Positions 19,794 through 28,314 of a stretch of 64,000 bases of DNA are shown in pieces (position 1 is the stretch's first letter; each line of letters starts with the position of its first letter). The notes under the pieces were generated by a model that did no database searches, had not been told where the DNA came from, and saw only the letters and a program-made list of their open reading frames with translations. The stretch is from Nonomuraea cypriaca (lineage in GTDB: Bacteria > Actinomycetota > Actinomycetes > Streptosporangiales > Streptosporangiaceae): positions 42,846 through 106,845 of the forward strand of contig NZ_JADOGI010000006.1 in NCBI RefSeq assembly GCF_015645445.1, written 5' to 3'. Position numbers and translations under genes: made by a program.

Positions 19794-19900
19794 GCACTCC
19801 AACCTACGGCAGGCCCCCGTTCCCGGACCCCGTCTTGTGAGAAGCGTCATGTGAGAAGCAGGGCGCGTGACGCCCGCGAGACGTACTCCCCAGACGGGAC

Positions 19901-20149
19901 TCACCAGACGTGCTCGCCGACCTCCTGCCGCTCGAGCAGGGCGGCCAGCTCCCGCGCGTCCTCGGCGTCGAGCCCGAGGACGACGCGGGGGCGGCCCCAC
20001 GGGTGGTCGAGGGAGTGGGCGACGTAGCTGGCGACCGACTCCGCGCCGGCGTCGGTGCCACGCCCTCTCCCCGCCCGCCACTGTCCCCAGGCGCGCTCGA
20101 GCTCGGCCGCCGCGCGCTGGGCGCAGGACACCAGTTCTGGATCACGCAT
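19901..20149 (-). CDS. Small conserved-looking protein, unknown
   Basis: 82 aa, starting MRDPELVSCAQRAAAELERAW and containing SYVAHSLDHPWGRPRVVLGLDAEDARELA. The composition and codon use look coding, and the pattern resembles small actinobacterial proteins of unknown role. It has no membrane segment. Confidence 0.65.
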   Translation of the reverse strand: MRDPELVSCAQRAAAELERAWGQWRAGRGRGTDAGAESVASYVAHSLDHPWGRPRVVLGLDAEDARELAALLERQEVGEHVW

Positions 20150-20270
20150 GACTGTTCCCCCCGGATCAGATCGTGACCGAACCGAATCCGGTCACCAATA
20201 GCATGACCCTGCCGAGTTAACCGCCGTGCGGCCCCGCCTCCTTGCGTCTTGACCCAGGTTTGGGCTGCTC

Positions 20271-21320
20271 TTAGGCCGGTCCCGTGCTCCGTCGCACGAT
20301 CAGCTGGGGGTGGATCTCGCGCAGGCGCGCCCGCTTGGCGGGGTCGCCGATCCGGTCGCTCAGCAGCGCCGCCGCCGATCTGCCCATGGCCCGGCGGGGC
20401 TGGTCGACCGAGGTCAGCGAGACGTGCCTGGACGCCGACAGGTGGGTGTTGTCGTACCCGATGATCGATAGGTCCCCGGGCACGCTCAGGCCCAGTTCGC
20501 CCGCGGCCGCGAGCACGCCGAGCGCCACCACGTCATTGGCCGCGAAGATCGCGGTGGGCCTGGGGTCGCGGCTGAGCAGCGCCAGCGCCGCCTCCCTGCC
20601 GCCGTCCTCGGTCGCCTCCGCGGCCTCCACCATGATGTACGGCGCCAGCGAGTGCCTGCGCATGGCCACGAGATAGCCCTCGCAACGCGATGAGCGTGGC
20701 CCCTCGATGTGCGCGATGCGTTTGTGCCCGAGCTCGACCAGATGGTCGATGGCCAGGCGGGCGCCGAGCTGGTCGTCGTCGACCACGATGTCGACGCCGT
20801 CGAGCTCGATGTCACGTTCCCCTACGACGACGGTCGGGGTGTAGGCGGTGGCCTCGATCAGCGTCTCGCTGGTCGGCGCGATGCCTAAGAGAACGAGCCC
20901 GTCGACCCGCAGCTCGAGGAAGGCCTCGACGGCCTCGTCCTCGAACGCCGGGTCCCACTGGCTGTTCCCGATCAGCATGCGCAGGCCGTCGCCGTGCAGG
21001 CTCTCCTGCAGGCCGTCGAGGAACTCGGCGTAGAACGGATTGTGCAGGTCGGCGACGAGCGCGCCCACCAGATGCGTACGCCCTTCGACCAGGCTGCGCG
21101 CGACCGCGTTCGGCCGGTAGCCGAGCTCGCGGGCGGCCTGTAGCACGGCCTGGCGCCGGTGCTCGCTCACGTGCGGGGATCCGCGCAGCACGAGAGAGAC
21201 CAGCGATTTCGAGACGCCGGCTAGCTCGGCGACGTTGCGGATGGTCGGTCTGGGCCGAGGCAGTGCGTCTACCTCTCTTAGGTCGGTGATGATCGAAGTG
21301 TTGACGGGCGGTCCTGACAT
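20271..21320 (-). CDS. LacI family transcriptional regulator
   Basis: 349 aa. Start chosen at MSGPPVNTS because GGGGGAG lies just upstream. The HTH reads TIRNVAELAGVSKSLVSLVLRG, split by the usual hinge helix NAVARSLVEG. The periplasmic-binding-like core has GVDIVVDDDQLGARLAIDHL and DLSIIGYDNTHLSAS. No sugar transporter is adjacent. The target may be elsewhere, for example the GAAACTTTC site at 5211. It is divergent from the TetR gene at 21489. Confidence 0.93.
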   Translation of the reverse strand: MSGPPVNTSIITDLREVDALPRPRPTIRNVAELAGVSKSLVSLVLRGSPHVSEHRRQAVLQAARELGYRPNAVARSLVEGRTHLVGALVADLHNPFYAEFLDGLQESLHGDGLRMLIGNSQWDPAFEDEAVEAFLELRVDGLVLLGIAPTSETLIEATAYTPTVVVGERDIELDGVDIVVDDDQLGARLAIDHLVELGHKRIAHIEGPRSSRCEGYLVAMRRHSLAPYIMVEAAEATEDGGREAALALLSRDPRPTAIFAANDVVALGVLAAAGELGLSVPGDLSIIGYDNTHLSASRHVSLTSVDQPRRAMGRSAAALLSDRIGDPAKRARLREIHPQLIVRRSTGPA

Positions 21321-21488
21321 GTGTCTCCCCCGCGATGCGGAAATGGGCACCTGTCTGACCAAACGATCGAGTTCGCCGCAGGGTACGGCTTCAGTCACGG
21401 ATTGACGTCGGGATGCCGATATTGACCGGTCAGTGAGACGCCCAGCCACTGGTGCAGCGCCGGATAAGGCTTCGGCTACTGTGCAGAT

Positions 21489-22397
21489 GTGACACCCGGG
21501 AAGTCAGCCCAGACGGCACGGCCGCGGCGCCGGCTGAGCGTGGACCGCCGCCGGGAAGAGCTCATGGCGGCCGCACTGGAGTTGTTCAGCATCCGCGACG
21601 CGGAAGACGTCTCGATCGACGACGTGGCCTCGGCGGCAGGAGCTTCGCGGGCCCTCGTCTACCACTACTTCGGCAGCAAGCAGGAGCTCTACGTGGCCGC
21701 GCTGCGGAGCGCGGCGGACCAGCTGGAGTCCCGGCTGCGGTCGCAGGGGGACGGCGGGCCGCTCGACGAGCTGGCCTCCGGGCTCGGGCGCTATCTCGAC
21801 TTCGTCGAGGAGCACGCGGCCGGCTTCGCCGCGATGCTGCGCGGCTGCCCGGCCAACGGGACGGGCGAGGTCGGGGAGATCGTCGACGGCGTGCGCCGTC
21901 GGTTGTTCCGCCTCGTCCAGAGGCAGATGGGCGTCGAGAAGCCGAGCCCCGTGCTGCGTACGACCCTGCGGTCGTGGATCGCCTCCGTGGAGACGGCCGG
22001 CCTCGACTGGCTGGAGCACCGGGACGTGGAGCGGCTGACACTCGAGAGCATGATGGTCGACCACATGGTCGCGCTGCTCGGTGTCGCCGCCGCCTATGAC
22101 GACGACGTCGCCGGGCTGCTGGACCGGCTGACGCAGGGGAGAGAAGGATGGCGCCGGGCGGGCGGCGCCAGCTTCTCCTGCGACGTCACAGTGGTGGACC
22201 CGGCCTCAGTGCGCCCGGTCCACCCCCTCAACCCCCCTGGGTTCGTGACGACCCCTTGTGGAGCTACTCGTGGAGCTACTCCGAGCGCTGCTGCGGAATC
22301 CCCGCGAGCAGCGCGCGAACCTCGGTCTCCCGGTAACGCCGATGACCGCCGAGGGTACGAATCGACGTCAACTTGCCCGCCTTGGCCCACCGCGTAA
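21489..22397 (+). CDS. TetR family regulator with abnormal C-terminal extension
   Basis: 302 aa, against a usual length of about 215. The HTH is normal (RREELMAAALELFSIRDAE, then ASRALVYHYFGSKQELY). Family-like sequence ends near LDRLTQ at about residue 217. Beyond that the frame runs through a 22141-22177 hairpin that looks like a terminator, and then antisense through the last 122 bases of bldC. The tail is low-complexity. The true protein probably ended near 22140 and a stop has been lost, or the frame is shifted; the extension itself is doubtful. Confidence 0.75.
   Translation: MTPGKSAQTARPRRRLSVDRRREELMAAALELFSIRDAEDVSIDDVASAAGASRALVYHYFGSKQELYVAALRSAADQLESRLRSQGDGGPLDELASGLGRYLDFVEEHAAGFAAMLRGCPANGTGEVGEIVDGVRRRLFRLVQRQMGVEKPSPVLRTTLRSWIASVETAGLDWLEHRDVERLTLESMMVDHMVALLGVAAAYDDDVAGLLDRLTQGREGWRRAGGASFSCDVTVVDPASVRPVHPLNPPGFVTTPCGATRGATPSAAAESPRAAREPRSPGNADDRRGYESTSTCPPWPTA
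22141..22177. terminator. Two-part hairpin between tetR and bldC
   Basis: A lower stem GAGAAG/CTTCTC and an upper stem TGGCGCC/GGCGCCA are separated by a small internal loop, with an 8-base apical loop. It is placed between two converging genes and could end both transcripts. Confidence 0.55.
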
Positions 22398-22479
22398 CGG
22401 TCTTGGGGTCGACCCTGAACATGGTCGCGACCTCAGCGGGCGTGAGCAGTGGCTCGGCCTCGGGTGTACGAGCTGACAT
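22276..22479 (-). CDS. bldC: BldC, MerR-like developmental regulator
   Basis: 67 aa. The sequence matches streptomycete BldC along its whole length: LLTPAEVATMFRVDPKTVTR, WAKAGKLTSIRTLGGHRRYR and VRALLAGIPQQRS. It is a single-domain winged HTH that binds DNA cooperatively on direct repeats and holds back sporulation genes in Streptomyces. GGAGGAGAGG precedes the ATG. The neighbours (unknown gene, amino-acid dehydrogenase, DUF3073, purM, purF) recall the region around bldC in Streptomyces. Confidence 0.97.
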   Translation of the reverse strand: MSARTPEAEPLLTPAEVATMFRVDPKTVTRWAKAGKLTSIRTLGGHRRYRETEVRALLAGIPQQRSE

Positions 22480-22801
22480 TTGTGCGGCCTCTCCTCCGTG
22501 TGGACCGGCTTCGCGATCCTGTGACTGCCTTTGCGCGTGTCACGGATGTCCCCTTATGGCACAGAGCGTGCGGCTTTTCTGAGCCATATGCGGCATCACC
22601 CGATGTGACCATACCGCCACGCAGAGCGATTGGCGAGCCCTTCTTTGACCCAACTGCCCGCCCCCGTGGCCATGTCACGCTCGGTGATTCTAGCGACACG
22701 TTTCGTGGTATCGCAGTGAAAACGGCAAACTACTCAGTTCGCAGAAGAGAGCAGCCGCGAGACGTGACCTACTCATGCAGGTCAGACGGCCGTATTGGGG
22801 T
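22480..22801. other. 322-bp gap upstream of bldC
   Basis: Lower GC than the surroundings and no gene. It should hold the bldC promoter on the minus strand; no clear -10/-35 pair or operator could be assigned by eye. Confidence 0.5.
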
Positions 22802-23665
22802 TCAGTTGGCAGATTCCAGCAGTTGCATTGACTTCCACCGTAGGATCACCCTCTGATACATGGCATAGGCAAGTTCTTCTTGACCCGTGTCCAGGCCCGT
22901 CAGGGCGGCCGAGAGCTCCGCGACCGACTGGTCGGCCTGCAGCGCGTCGTCGTCCATGAGGTGCACCAGCCCGCCGTAGTCGAGCTCCACCAGCGAGTGC
23001 GGGTGGAACTCCTCCAGCCACCTCGCGATGTCCTCCACGTCGAAGTTGGCCGCCACGTCGCCCAGGTGCCTGCGCAGCACGTTGAGCGCGCGGGCCGCCC
23101 GTCTCCTCGCCTGGGCCATGGAGGTGACGTAGATCAGATTACGGCCCGTAGTGGTCGTCACGTCCTGCCCCGGGGTGGCGGAGCCGAGCACCAGCCAGCG
23201 CTCGTTCCCATCAAACGGCACGAACCACGATGGCGGCACATGCCACGCCGTGGTCCGGATGTGGGTGCGCAACGCGGACGAACCGGCCTTCCGCTTGAAC
23301 CGGTCGAAGTCGTCTGCGGTCTGCTCCGCGACGGTCTTGGGCACGAGGCGGTCCATGACCTTCACAGGAGTGGTGCCACGCAGCCTTGAGAACGCCAGCC
23401 ACGACCGCAACCGCGATTGCCAGGGACAGACGTACAGGCGGTCCTCAACGCGCCGTAGATAGGCGTTGGGGCTCTCCTGGGCGGGAACGGGTTGAGGGGG
23501 CATGCCGAGCAGGCGCATCACCGACTCGCCGTGCTCCGCATTGAGCGCGTTCGCGCGTCGCGGGCGGTCACGTGAGTCGGCGTAGTCGGCCCACACCTTG
23601 CGCTCGGACTCGGCGAACGCGGTCAGTGGCTCATAGACGCGGAGGTAGGCGGCATAGGGCAGCAC
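22802..23665 (-). CDS. Conserved protein of unknown function next to bldC
   Basis: 287 aa, mixed alpha/beta with [21 protein letters not shown] and [24 protein letters not shown]. No membrane segment or signal. No catalytic motif could be recognised. Proteins like this occur between bldC and the amino-acid dehydrogenase gene in other actinobacteria, from memory of that synteny. It is divergent from the dehydrogenase at 23772. Confidence 0.8.
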   Translation of the reverse strand: MLPYAAYLRVYEPLTAFAESERKVWADYADSRDRPRRANALNAEHGESVMRLLGMPPQPVPAQESPNAYLRRVEDRLYVCPWQSRLRSWLAFSRLRGTTPVKVMDRLVPKTVAEQTADDFDRFKRKAGSSALRTHIRTTAWHVPPSWFVPFDGNERWLVLGSATPGQDVTTTTGRNLIYVTSMAQARRRAARALNVLRRHLGDVAANFDVEDIARWLEEFHPHSLVELDYGGLVHLMDDDALQADQSVAELSAALTGLDTGQEELAYAMYQRVILRWKSMQLLESAN

Positions 23666-23771
23666 GGAGGCATCGTGTCACGAAGCGCACCGGCATGCAT
23701 CGTCGCGGCTTACTACGCTGTGGGTGATCTCCGCCGCGACGGTGCGGCGGACCGGACAGGGAGTCACTACC

Positions 23772-24851
23772 GTGACCGACGTCTTCGGCACGTCCCACAA
23801 GGACGTCCACGAGCAGGTCGTGTTCTGCGCCGACGAGCAGAGCGGCCTGCGTGCCATCATCGCCATCCACAACACGGCGCTGGGCCCAGCCCTGGGTGGC
23901 ACCCGTTTCTATCCGTACGAGAGCGAGCAGGCGGCCCTGGCCGACGTGCTCAACCTCGCCAAGGGCATGGCCTACAAGAACGCGCTGGCCGGCCTCGACC
24001 TCGGCGGCGGCAAGGCCGTCGTCATCGGCGACCCTGCCAGGGACAAGAGCGAGTCGCTGCTGCGCGCGTACGGGAGGTTCGTGCAGTCGCTCGGAGGGCG
24101 TTACATCACGGCCTGCGACGTGGGCACCTACAGCGAGGACATGGACATCGTGGCCCGCGAGTGCCGCTTCGTGACCGGCCGCACGCGCGCCCACGGCGGG
24201 GCGGGCGACTCGTCCATCCTGACGGCGTTCGGCGTGTTCCAGGGCATGCGCGCCTCGGCTGAGCGCGTCTACGGCACCCCTTCGCTGCACGGCAGGCGGG
24301 TCGGCGTCGAAGGGGTCGGCAAGGTGGGCAACCGCCTGGTGGAGCTCCTGCGCGAGGACGGCGCCGAGGTCGTGATCTGCGACGTCGACCCCAAGGCCGT
24401 CGAGCGCGTACGCCTGCGCCACCCGGAGGTGGACGTGGTGGCCGACGCCCGCGCGCTGACGACGTCCGACATCGACGTCTTCGCGCCCTGCGCGCTGGGC
24501 GGCGTGCTGGACGACACGACGGCGGCCGACCTGCGGGCGAAGATCGTCTGCGGCGCGGCCAACAACCAGCTCGCCCATCCCGGCGTCGAGAAGCAGCTCG
24601 CCGAGCGTGGGATCCTGTACGCGCCCGACTACGTGGTCAATTCGGGAGGCGTGATCCAGGTCGCCGATGAGATCGAGGGCTTCGACATGGATCGCGCCAG
24701 ATCCAAGGCGGCCCAGATCTACGAAACGACTCTGAAGATCTTCCGGATAGCGGCCGACGAGGGCGTTCCTCCGGCGGTCGCAGCAGATAGGCTGGCCGAG
24801 CGCAGAATGTCGGAAGTCGGGCGTATTCGGGCCATTTGGCTAGGCCACTGA
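23772..24851 (+). CDS. vdh: Valine/leucine-type amino acid dehydrogenase
   Basis: 359 aa. The GTG at 23772 is chosen because homology begins at [18 protein letters not shown]. It contains [33 protein letters not shown] with the catalytic lysine, an NAD-binding [13 protein letters not shown], and GAANNQLAH and [11 protein letters not shown]. It deaminates branched-chain amino acids to 2-oxo acids with NAD. Close to the family of valine dehydrogenases of actinomycetes; leucine or phenylalanine specificity cannot be excluded. The products could feed the E1/E2 complex at 45-49 kb. Confidence 0.92.
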   Translation: MTDVFGTSHKDVHEQVVFCADEQSGLRAIIAIHNTALGPALGGTRFYPYESEQAALADVLNLAKGMAYKNALAGLDLGGGKAVVIGDPARDKSESLLRAYGRFVQSLGGRYITACDVGTYSEDMDIVARECRFVTGRTRAHGGAGDSSILTAFGVFQGMRASAERVYGTPSLHGRRVGVEGVGKVGNRLVELLREDGAEVVICDVDPKAVERVRLRHPEVDVVADARALTTSDIDVFAPCALGGVLDDTTAADLRAKIVCGAANNQLAHPGVEKQLAERGILYAPDYVVNSGGVIQVADEIEGFDMDRARSKAAQIYETTLKIFRIAADEGVPPAVAADRLAERRMSEVGRIRAIWLGH

Positions 24852-25002
24852 CGCCCCACGCCCATACGACGTACCGAGCTGGGCACAAAACAGGTACGGT
24901 AATAGGCGAACGATAGGCTGACGCCCGGAGTCAGGCGGCGTCAGTGTGTGGTGCGTTAGCGACGAGGGGTCGGGGACGACCCCACACGAGGGGGTCGAGC
25001 CA

Positions 25003-25230
25003 ATGGGGCGCGGCCGAGCAAAGGCCAAGCAGGTCAAGGTTGCTCGCCAGCTGAAGTACAACAGCGGTGGCACGGATCTTGACCGTCTTCGCGACGAACT
25101 CGGGGTCGGAGACTCCAGCAATGACGACGCCGACGACCTCAACGATGAGCTGGCGGATCGCTATGCCGATTACGCCGATGACTATGGCGCCGGAGACGAC
25201 GACGATGGCCGCACGTCCGGCCGTCGATAG
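25003..25230 (+). CDS. DUF3073 protein
   Basis: 75 aa, starting MGRGRAKAKQVKVARQLKY, then an acidic DDADDLNDELADRYADYADD tail. The basic head and acidic tail are diagnostic of DUF3073, an actinobacterial family of unknown function. GGGGGTC precedes the ATG at 25003. A terminator follows at 25295-25319. Confidence 0.95.
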   Translation: MGRGRAKAKQVKVARQLKYNSGGTDLDRLRDELGVGDSSNDDADDLNDELADRYADYADDYGAGDDDDGRTSGRR

Positions 25231-25294
25231 CCGCACTTCTGGTTGACGTGAGCCGAGGGCCCCGGGCGCGGGGCTCCTCTCTCACGCTCGTCGG

Positions 25295-25319
25295 GCCCCA
25301 CGGGGAACCGTGGGGCTTT
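25295..25319 (+). terminator. Intrinsic terminator after DUF3073
   Basis: GCCCCACGG / CCGTGGGGC stem with a GGAA loop and TTTC after it. A second, looser GC hairpin lies just before it at about 25255-25279. Confidence 0.7.
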
Positions 25320-25412
25320 CGTCACGTCTGACCACCCAGGGCCGGGGGACACGCCCGGGATGTGGTTTCTGGAGATGTCTTGGGCTCGTCGCGAGGACGA
25401 GCCGGTGAGGGC

Positions 25413-26438
25413 CTAGCGGTAGCCGGCCTGGCCGGATCCTGGGACGATCTCGCCCAGCACCCAGGCGTCCATCCCGCGCTCGCGCAGCACCCTGATCGCC
25501 TCGTCCGCCGCGTCGGCGGCGACCACGGCCGCCATCCCGACCCCGAGGTTGAACGTGCGGTCCATGTCCCGCTGCGCGATCCGGCCGTGGCCGGCCAGCA
25601 CGCCGAAGACGGCAGGCGGTGTCCAGGACGACCGGTCCAGCAGGGCGTCCAGATGTCCGGGCAACGACCGTGACAGGTTGCTCTCGATGCCGCCGCCGGT
25701 GATGTGCGCGTAGGCGTGGACGTCGACGGATCGGGCCAGCTCCAGGCAGTCCAGCGAGTAGATCCGCGTCGGCTCCAGTAGCTCTTCCCCCAACGGCCGG
25801 CCCAGCTCGGGCAGCACGGCGTCGAGGGACAGCGCGGCCTCGCGCAGCACGTGCCGTACGAGCGAGTAGCCGTTGGAGTGAACCCCTGAGGACGCCAGCC
25901 CCAGCACCACGTCGCCGGCCTCCACCCGCGCGGGACCCAGCATGGCGGCGGCCTCCACGACGCCCGTGCCTGCGCCCGCGAGGTCGTATTCGCCGGCCTC
26001 CATCGCCCCGGGGTGCTCGGCCGTCTCGCCGCCGACCAGCGCGGCCCCGGCCAGGCGGCAGCCCTCGGCGACCCCGCCGACGATGTCGGCGACGCGCTCG
26101 GGCACCACCTTGCCGCAGGCGATGTAGTCGGTCATGAACAGCGGCTCGGCCCCGCACACCACCAGGTCGTCGAGGACCATGCCGACCAGGTCGATGCCGA
26201 TGGTGTCGTGCTTGTCGTACTGCTGGGCGATCATGACCTTGGTGCCCACGCCGTCGGTGGAGGTGGCCAGCAGCGGCCGCCGGTAGCGGAGCAGGGCGGA
26301 GGCGTCGAACAGCCCCGCGAACCCGCTCGCGTCGTCGACCACCTCGGCCCGTCGCGACCGCGCCACCTTGTCCTTCATCAGGGTGACGGCCCGCTCACCC
26401 GCCTCGATGTCGACCCCTGCGGCCTCGTAGGTGGTCAC
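25413..26438 (-). CDS. purM: Phosphoribosylformylglycinamidine cyclo-ligase (AIR synthetase)
   Basis: 341 aa. It starts with TTYEAAGVDIEAGERAV and carries the AIR synthase motifs: TSTDGVGTKVMIA, MVLDDLVVCGAEPLFMTDY, ALVGGETAEHPG and HITGGGIESNLSR. It makes aminoimidazole ribotide from FGAM with ATP. The GTG start overlaps the stop of the last of three micro-ORFs (GTGA). Translation is therefore probably coupled through that chain to purF. Confidence 0.97.
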   Translation of the reverse strand: MTTYEAAGVDIEAGERAVTLMKDKVARSRRAEVVDDASGFAGLFDASALLRYRRPLLATSTDGVGTKVMIAQQYDKHDTIGIDLVGMVLDDLVVCGAEPLFMTDYIACGKVVPERVADIVGGVAEGCRLAGAALVGGETAEHPGAMEAGEYDLAGAGTGVVEAAAMLGPARVEAGDVVLGLASSGVHSNGYSLVRHVLREAALSLDAVLPELGRPLGEELLEPTRIYSLDCLELARSVDVHAYAHITGGGIESNLSRSLPGHLDALLDRSSWTPPAVFGVLAGHGRIAQRDMDRTFNLGVGMAAVVAADAADEAIRVLRERGMDAWVLGEIVPGSGQAGYR

Positions 26439-26509
26439 GCTACCTCCTTCGTCGGCAGCGCGCCCACCTTGGTGCTGTGTCTATTGGTTCGCTCGCTCCG
26501 CTCGTTCAC
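26435..26509 (-). CDS. Micro-ORF 3, 24 aa, purM-coupled
   Basis: GTG start overlaps the stop of micro-ORF 2 (GTGA). The peptide is the same as micro-ORF 2 except Thr to Lys at one site (HSTK). It ends in the GTGA that starts purM, and its last codons hold the purM ribosome binding site. Confidence 0.5.
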   Translation of the reverse strand: MNERSERTNRHSTKVGALPTKEVA

Positions 26510-26640
26510 GCTACCTCCTTCGTCGGCAGCGCGCCCACCGTGGTGCTGTGTCTATTGGTTCGCTCGCTCCGCTCGTTCACGCTACCTCCTTCGTCGGCAG
26601 CGCGCCCACCGTGGTGCTGTGTCTATTGGTTCGCTCGCTC
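26436..26640 (-). repeat. 71-bp direct tandem repeat, 2.9 copies, between purF and purM
   Basis: Copies begin at 26436, 26507 and 26578 and the last is 63 bases long. They are nearly identical; the first differs by one base. Each copy carries AAGGAGG and a GTG and includes the GAGCGGAGCGAGCGA motif common in actinobacterial leaders (the last copy only in part). The 71-base period keeps every junction as a GTGA overlap. Confidence 0.95.
26506..26580 (-). CDS. Micro-ORF 2, 24 aa, in the tandem repeat
   Basis: GTG start overlaps the stop of micro-ORF 1 (GTGA). Begins VNERSERTNRHST and ends PTKEVA, with the next ribosome binding site inside its last codons. Confidence 0.5.
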   Translation of the reverse strand: MNERSERTNRHSTTVGALPTKEVA

Positions 26641-26642
26641 AT
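26577..26642 (-). CDS. Micro-ORF 1, 21 aa, purF-coupled
   Basis: ATG start overlaps the purF stop (ATGA). Begins MSERTNRHSTTV and ends PTKEVA, whose AAG GAG G sequence is also the ribosome binding site of the next ORF. Its own function as a peptide is unlikely. Confidence 0.5.
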   Translation of the reverse strand: MSERTNRHSTTVGALPTKEVA

Positions 26643-28075
26643 GCCTTGCTCTCCAACACGAACTTGCCGACGTTGTCCTGGTCGATGGGGATGGGGTAGG
26701 AGCCGGTGAAGCAGGCCATGCAGAGGCGGTCGGCGGGGATGGTGGTGGCCTGGGTGAGGCCCTCCAGGGAGATGTAGCCGAGCGAGTCGGCGCCGAGCGA
26801 GGCGCGGATCTGCTCGATGGTCAGCGAGCCGGCGATCAGCTCGGCCCGGGTGGCGAAGTCGATGCCGTAGAAGCACGGCCAGGCCACGGGCGGCGAGGAG
26901 ATGCGTACGTGCACCTCTTTGGCGCCGGCCTCGCGCAGCATCTTGACGATGGCGCGCTGGGTGTTGCCGCGCACGATCGAGTCGTCCACGACCACCAGCC
27001 GCTTGCCCTCGACGACCTCGCGCAGCGGGTTGAGCTTCAGCCGGATGCCGAGCTGGCGGATGGTCTGGGACGGCTGGATGAACGTGCGGCCGACGTAGGA
27101 GTTCTTCACCAGGCCCTGGCCGTACGGGATCCCGCTCTCCTGGGCGTAGCCGACGGCGGCCGGGGTGCCGGACTCGGGCGTGGGGATGACCAGGTCGGCC
27201 TCGACGGGGTGCTCGCGGGCCAGCACGCGGCCGACCTCGACCCTGGTGACCTGTACGCCTCGCCCGGCGATGGTGGTGTCGGGGCGGGCGAGGTAGACGT
27301 ACTCGAAGAGGCAGCCCTTGGGCTCGGCCAGCGCGAAGCGGCGCGACCTGACGCCGCGCTCGTCGATGGTGAGCAGCTCCCCCGGCTCGATCTCGCGGAC
27401 GAACGTGGCGCCCACGATGTCGAGCGCCGCCGTCTCCGAGGCCACCACCCAGCCCCGCTCCAGCCGGCCCAGGACCATCGGGCGGACGCCCTGCGGGTCG
27501 CGGGCCGCGTAGAGGGTCGTCTCGTCCATGAAGACGAGCGAGTAGGCGCCCTTGACCTGCGGGAGCAGCTCGGCGGCCGAGTCCTCGACGGAACGGGTGC
27601 GGTCCTGGGCGAGCAGCGTGGTCAGCACCTCGGTGTCCGTCGTCGCCCGGGTGGAGCCAGGGGCCAGGCGCTGGGCCAGCTCAGGGGTGTTGATGAGGTT
27701 GCCGTTGTGGGCGAGCGCCAGCCCGCCGATCTCGGTGGAACTCAGCGTGGGCTGCGCGTTCTCCCACACACTCGATCCGGTCGTGGAATAGCGGCAGTGG
27801 CCGATGGCCAGGTGGCCGCGCAGGGTGCCCAGCACCGACTCGTCGAAGACCTGGGCGACCAGGCCCATGTCCTTGTAGACGAGAATGCGGCTCCCCTCGC
27901 TGACCGCGATGCCCGCGGACTCCTGGCCGCGGTGCTGCAACGCGTACAGCCCGTAGTAGGTGAGTTTGGAAACTTCCTCGCCTGGAGCCCATACGCCGAA
28001 GACGCCACAGGCGTCTTGAGGTGCGCGGTCGTTGGGGTCCAGGTCATGGCCGAGCCGGCCGTCGCCCTTCAGCAC
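26639..28075 (-). CDS. purF: Amidophosphoribosyltransferase
   Basis: 478 aa from GTG 28075. A 22-residue propeptide precedes Cys23 (DACGVFGVW), the glutaminase nucleophile. The glutaminase half has ALQHRGQESAG and AIGHCRYSTTG; the transferase half has the PRPP loop VVDDSIVRGNT. A C-terminal cysteine-containing segment fits the iron-sulfur type. It catalyses the committed step of purine synthesis. Its stop is the start of micro-ORF 1. It is divergent from the proline-rich membrane protein gene. Confidence 0.97.
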   Translation of the reverse strand: MLKGDGRLGHDLDPNDRAPQDACGVFGVWAPGEEVSKLTYYGLYALQHRGQESAGIAVSEGSRILVYKDMGLVAQVFDESVLGTLRGHLAIGHCRYSTTGSSVWENAQPTLSSTEIGGLALAHNGNLINTPELAQRLAPGSTRATTDTEVLTTLLAQDRTRSVEDSAAELLPQVKGAYSLVFMDETTLYAARDPQGVRPMVLGRLERGWVVASETAALDIVGATFVREIEPGELLTIDERGVRSRRFALAEPKGCLFEYVYLARPDTTIAGRGVQVTRVEVGRVLAREHPVEADLVIPTPESGTPAAVGYAQESGIPYGQGLVKNSYVGRTFIQPSQTIRQLGIRLKLNPLREVVEGKRLVVVDDSIVRGNTQRAIVKMLREAGAKEVHVRISSPPVAWPCFYGIDFATRAELIAGSLTIEQIRASLGADSLGYISLEGLTQATTIPADRLCMACFTGSYPIPIDQDNVGKFVLESKA

Positions 28076-28314
28076 ATGTCTCAGTCTAGGTTGAGCGCTT
28101 CCGTGCTCGCACACTCGGGGTTGCGCGCAGGAGAACACGGGGTTGCCCGGAGGAGAGCGGTCTTGTCCAGCATGGCCGTATCTTGCCCTCAGCCTGCCGC
28201 TTTGGCGCAAGATGACCCAAGGATCGACCACCTCTTACCGTGTCCTGTGGTTTAACGGTCGCCTTCCGCGTAAGGGTGAAGTATCCGGCATGCAGACAGT
28301 CGGGAGACGCAGAC

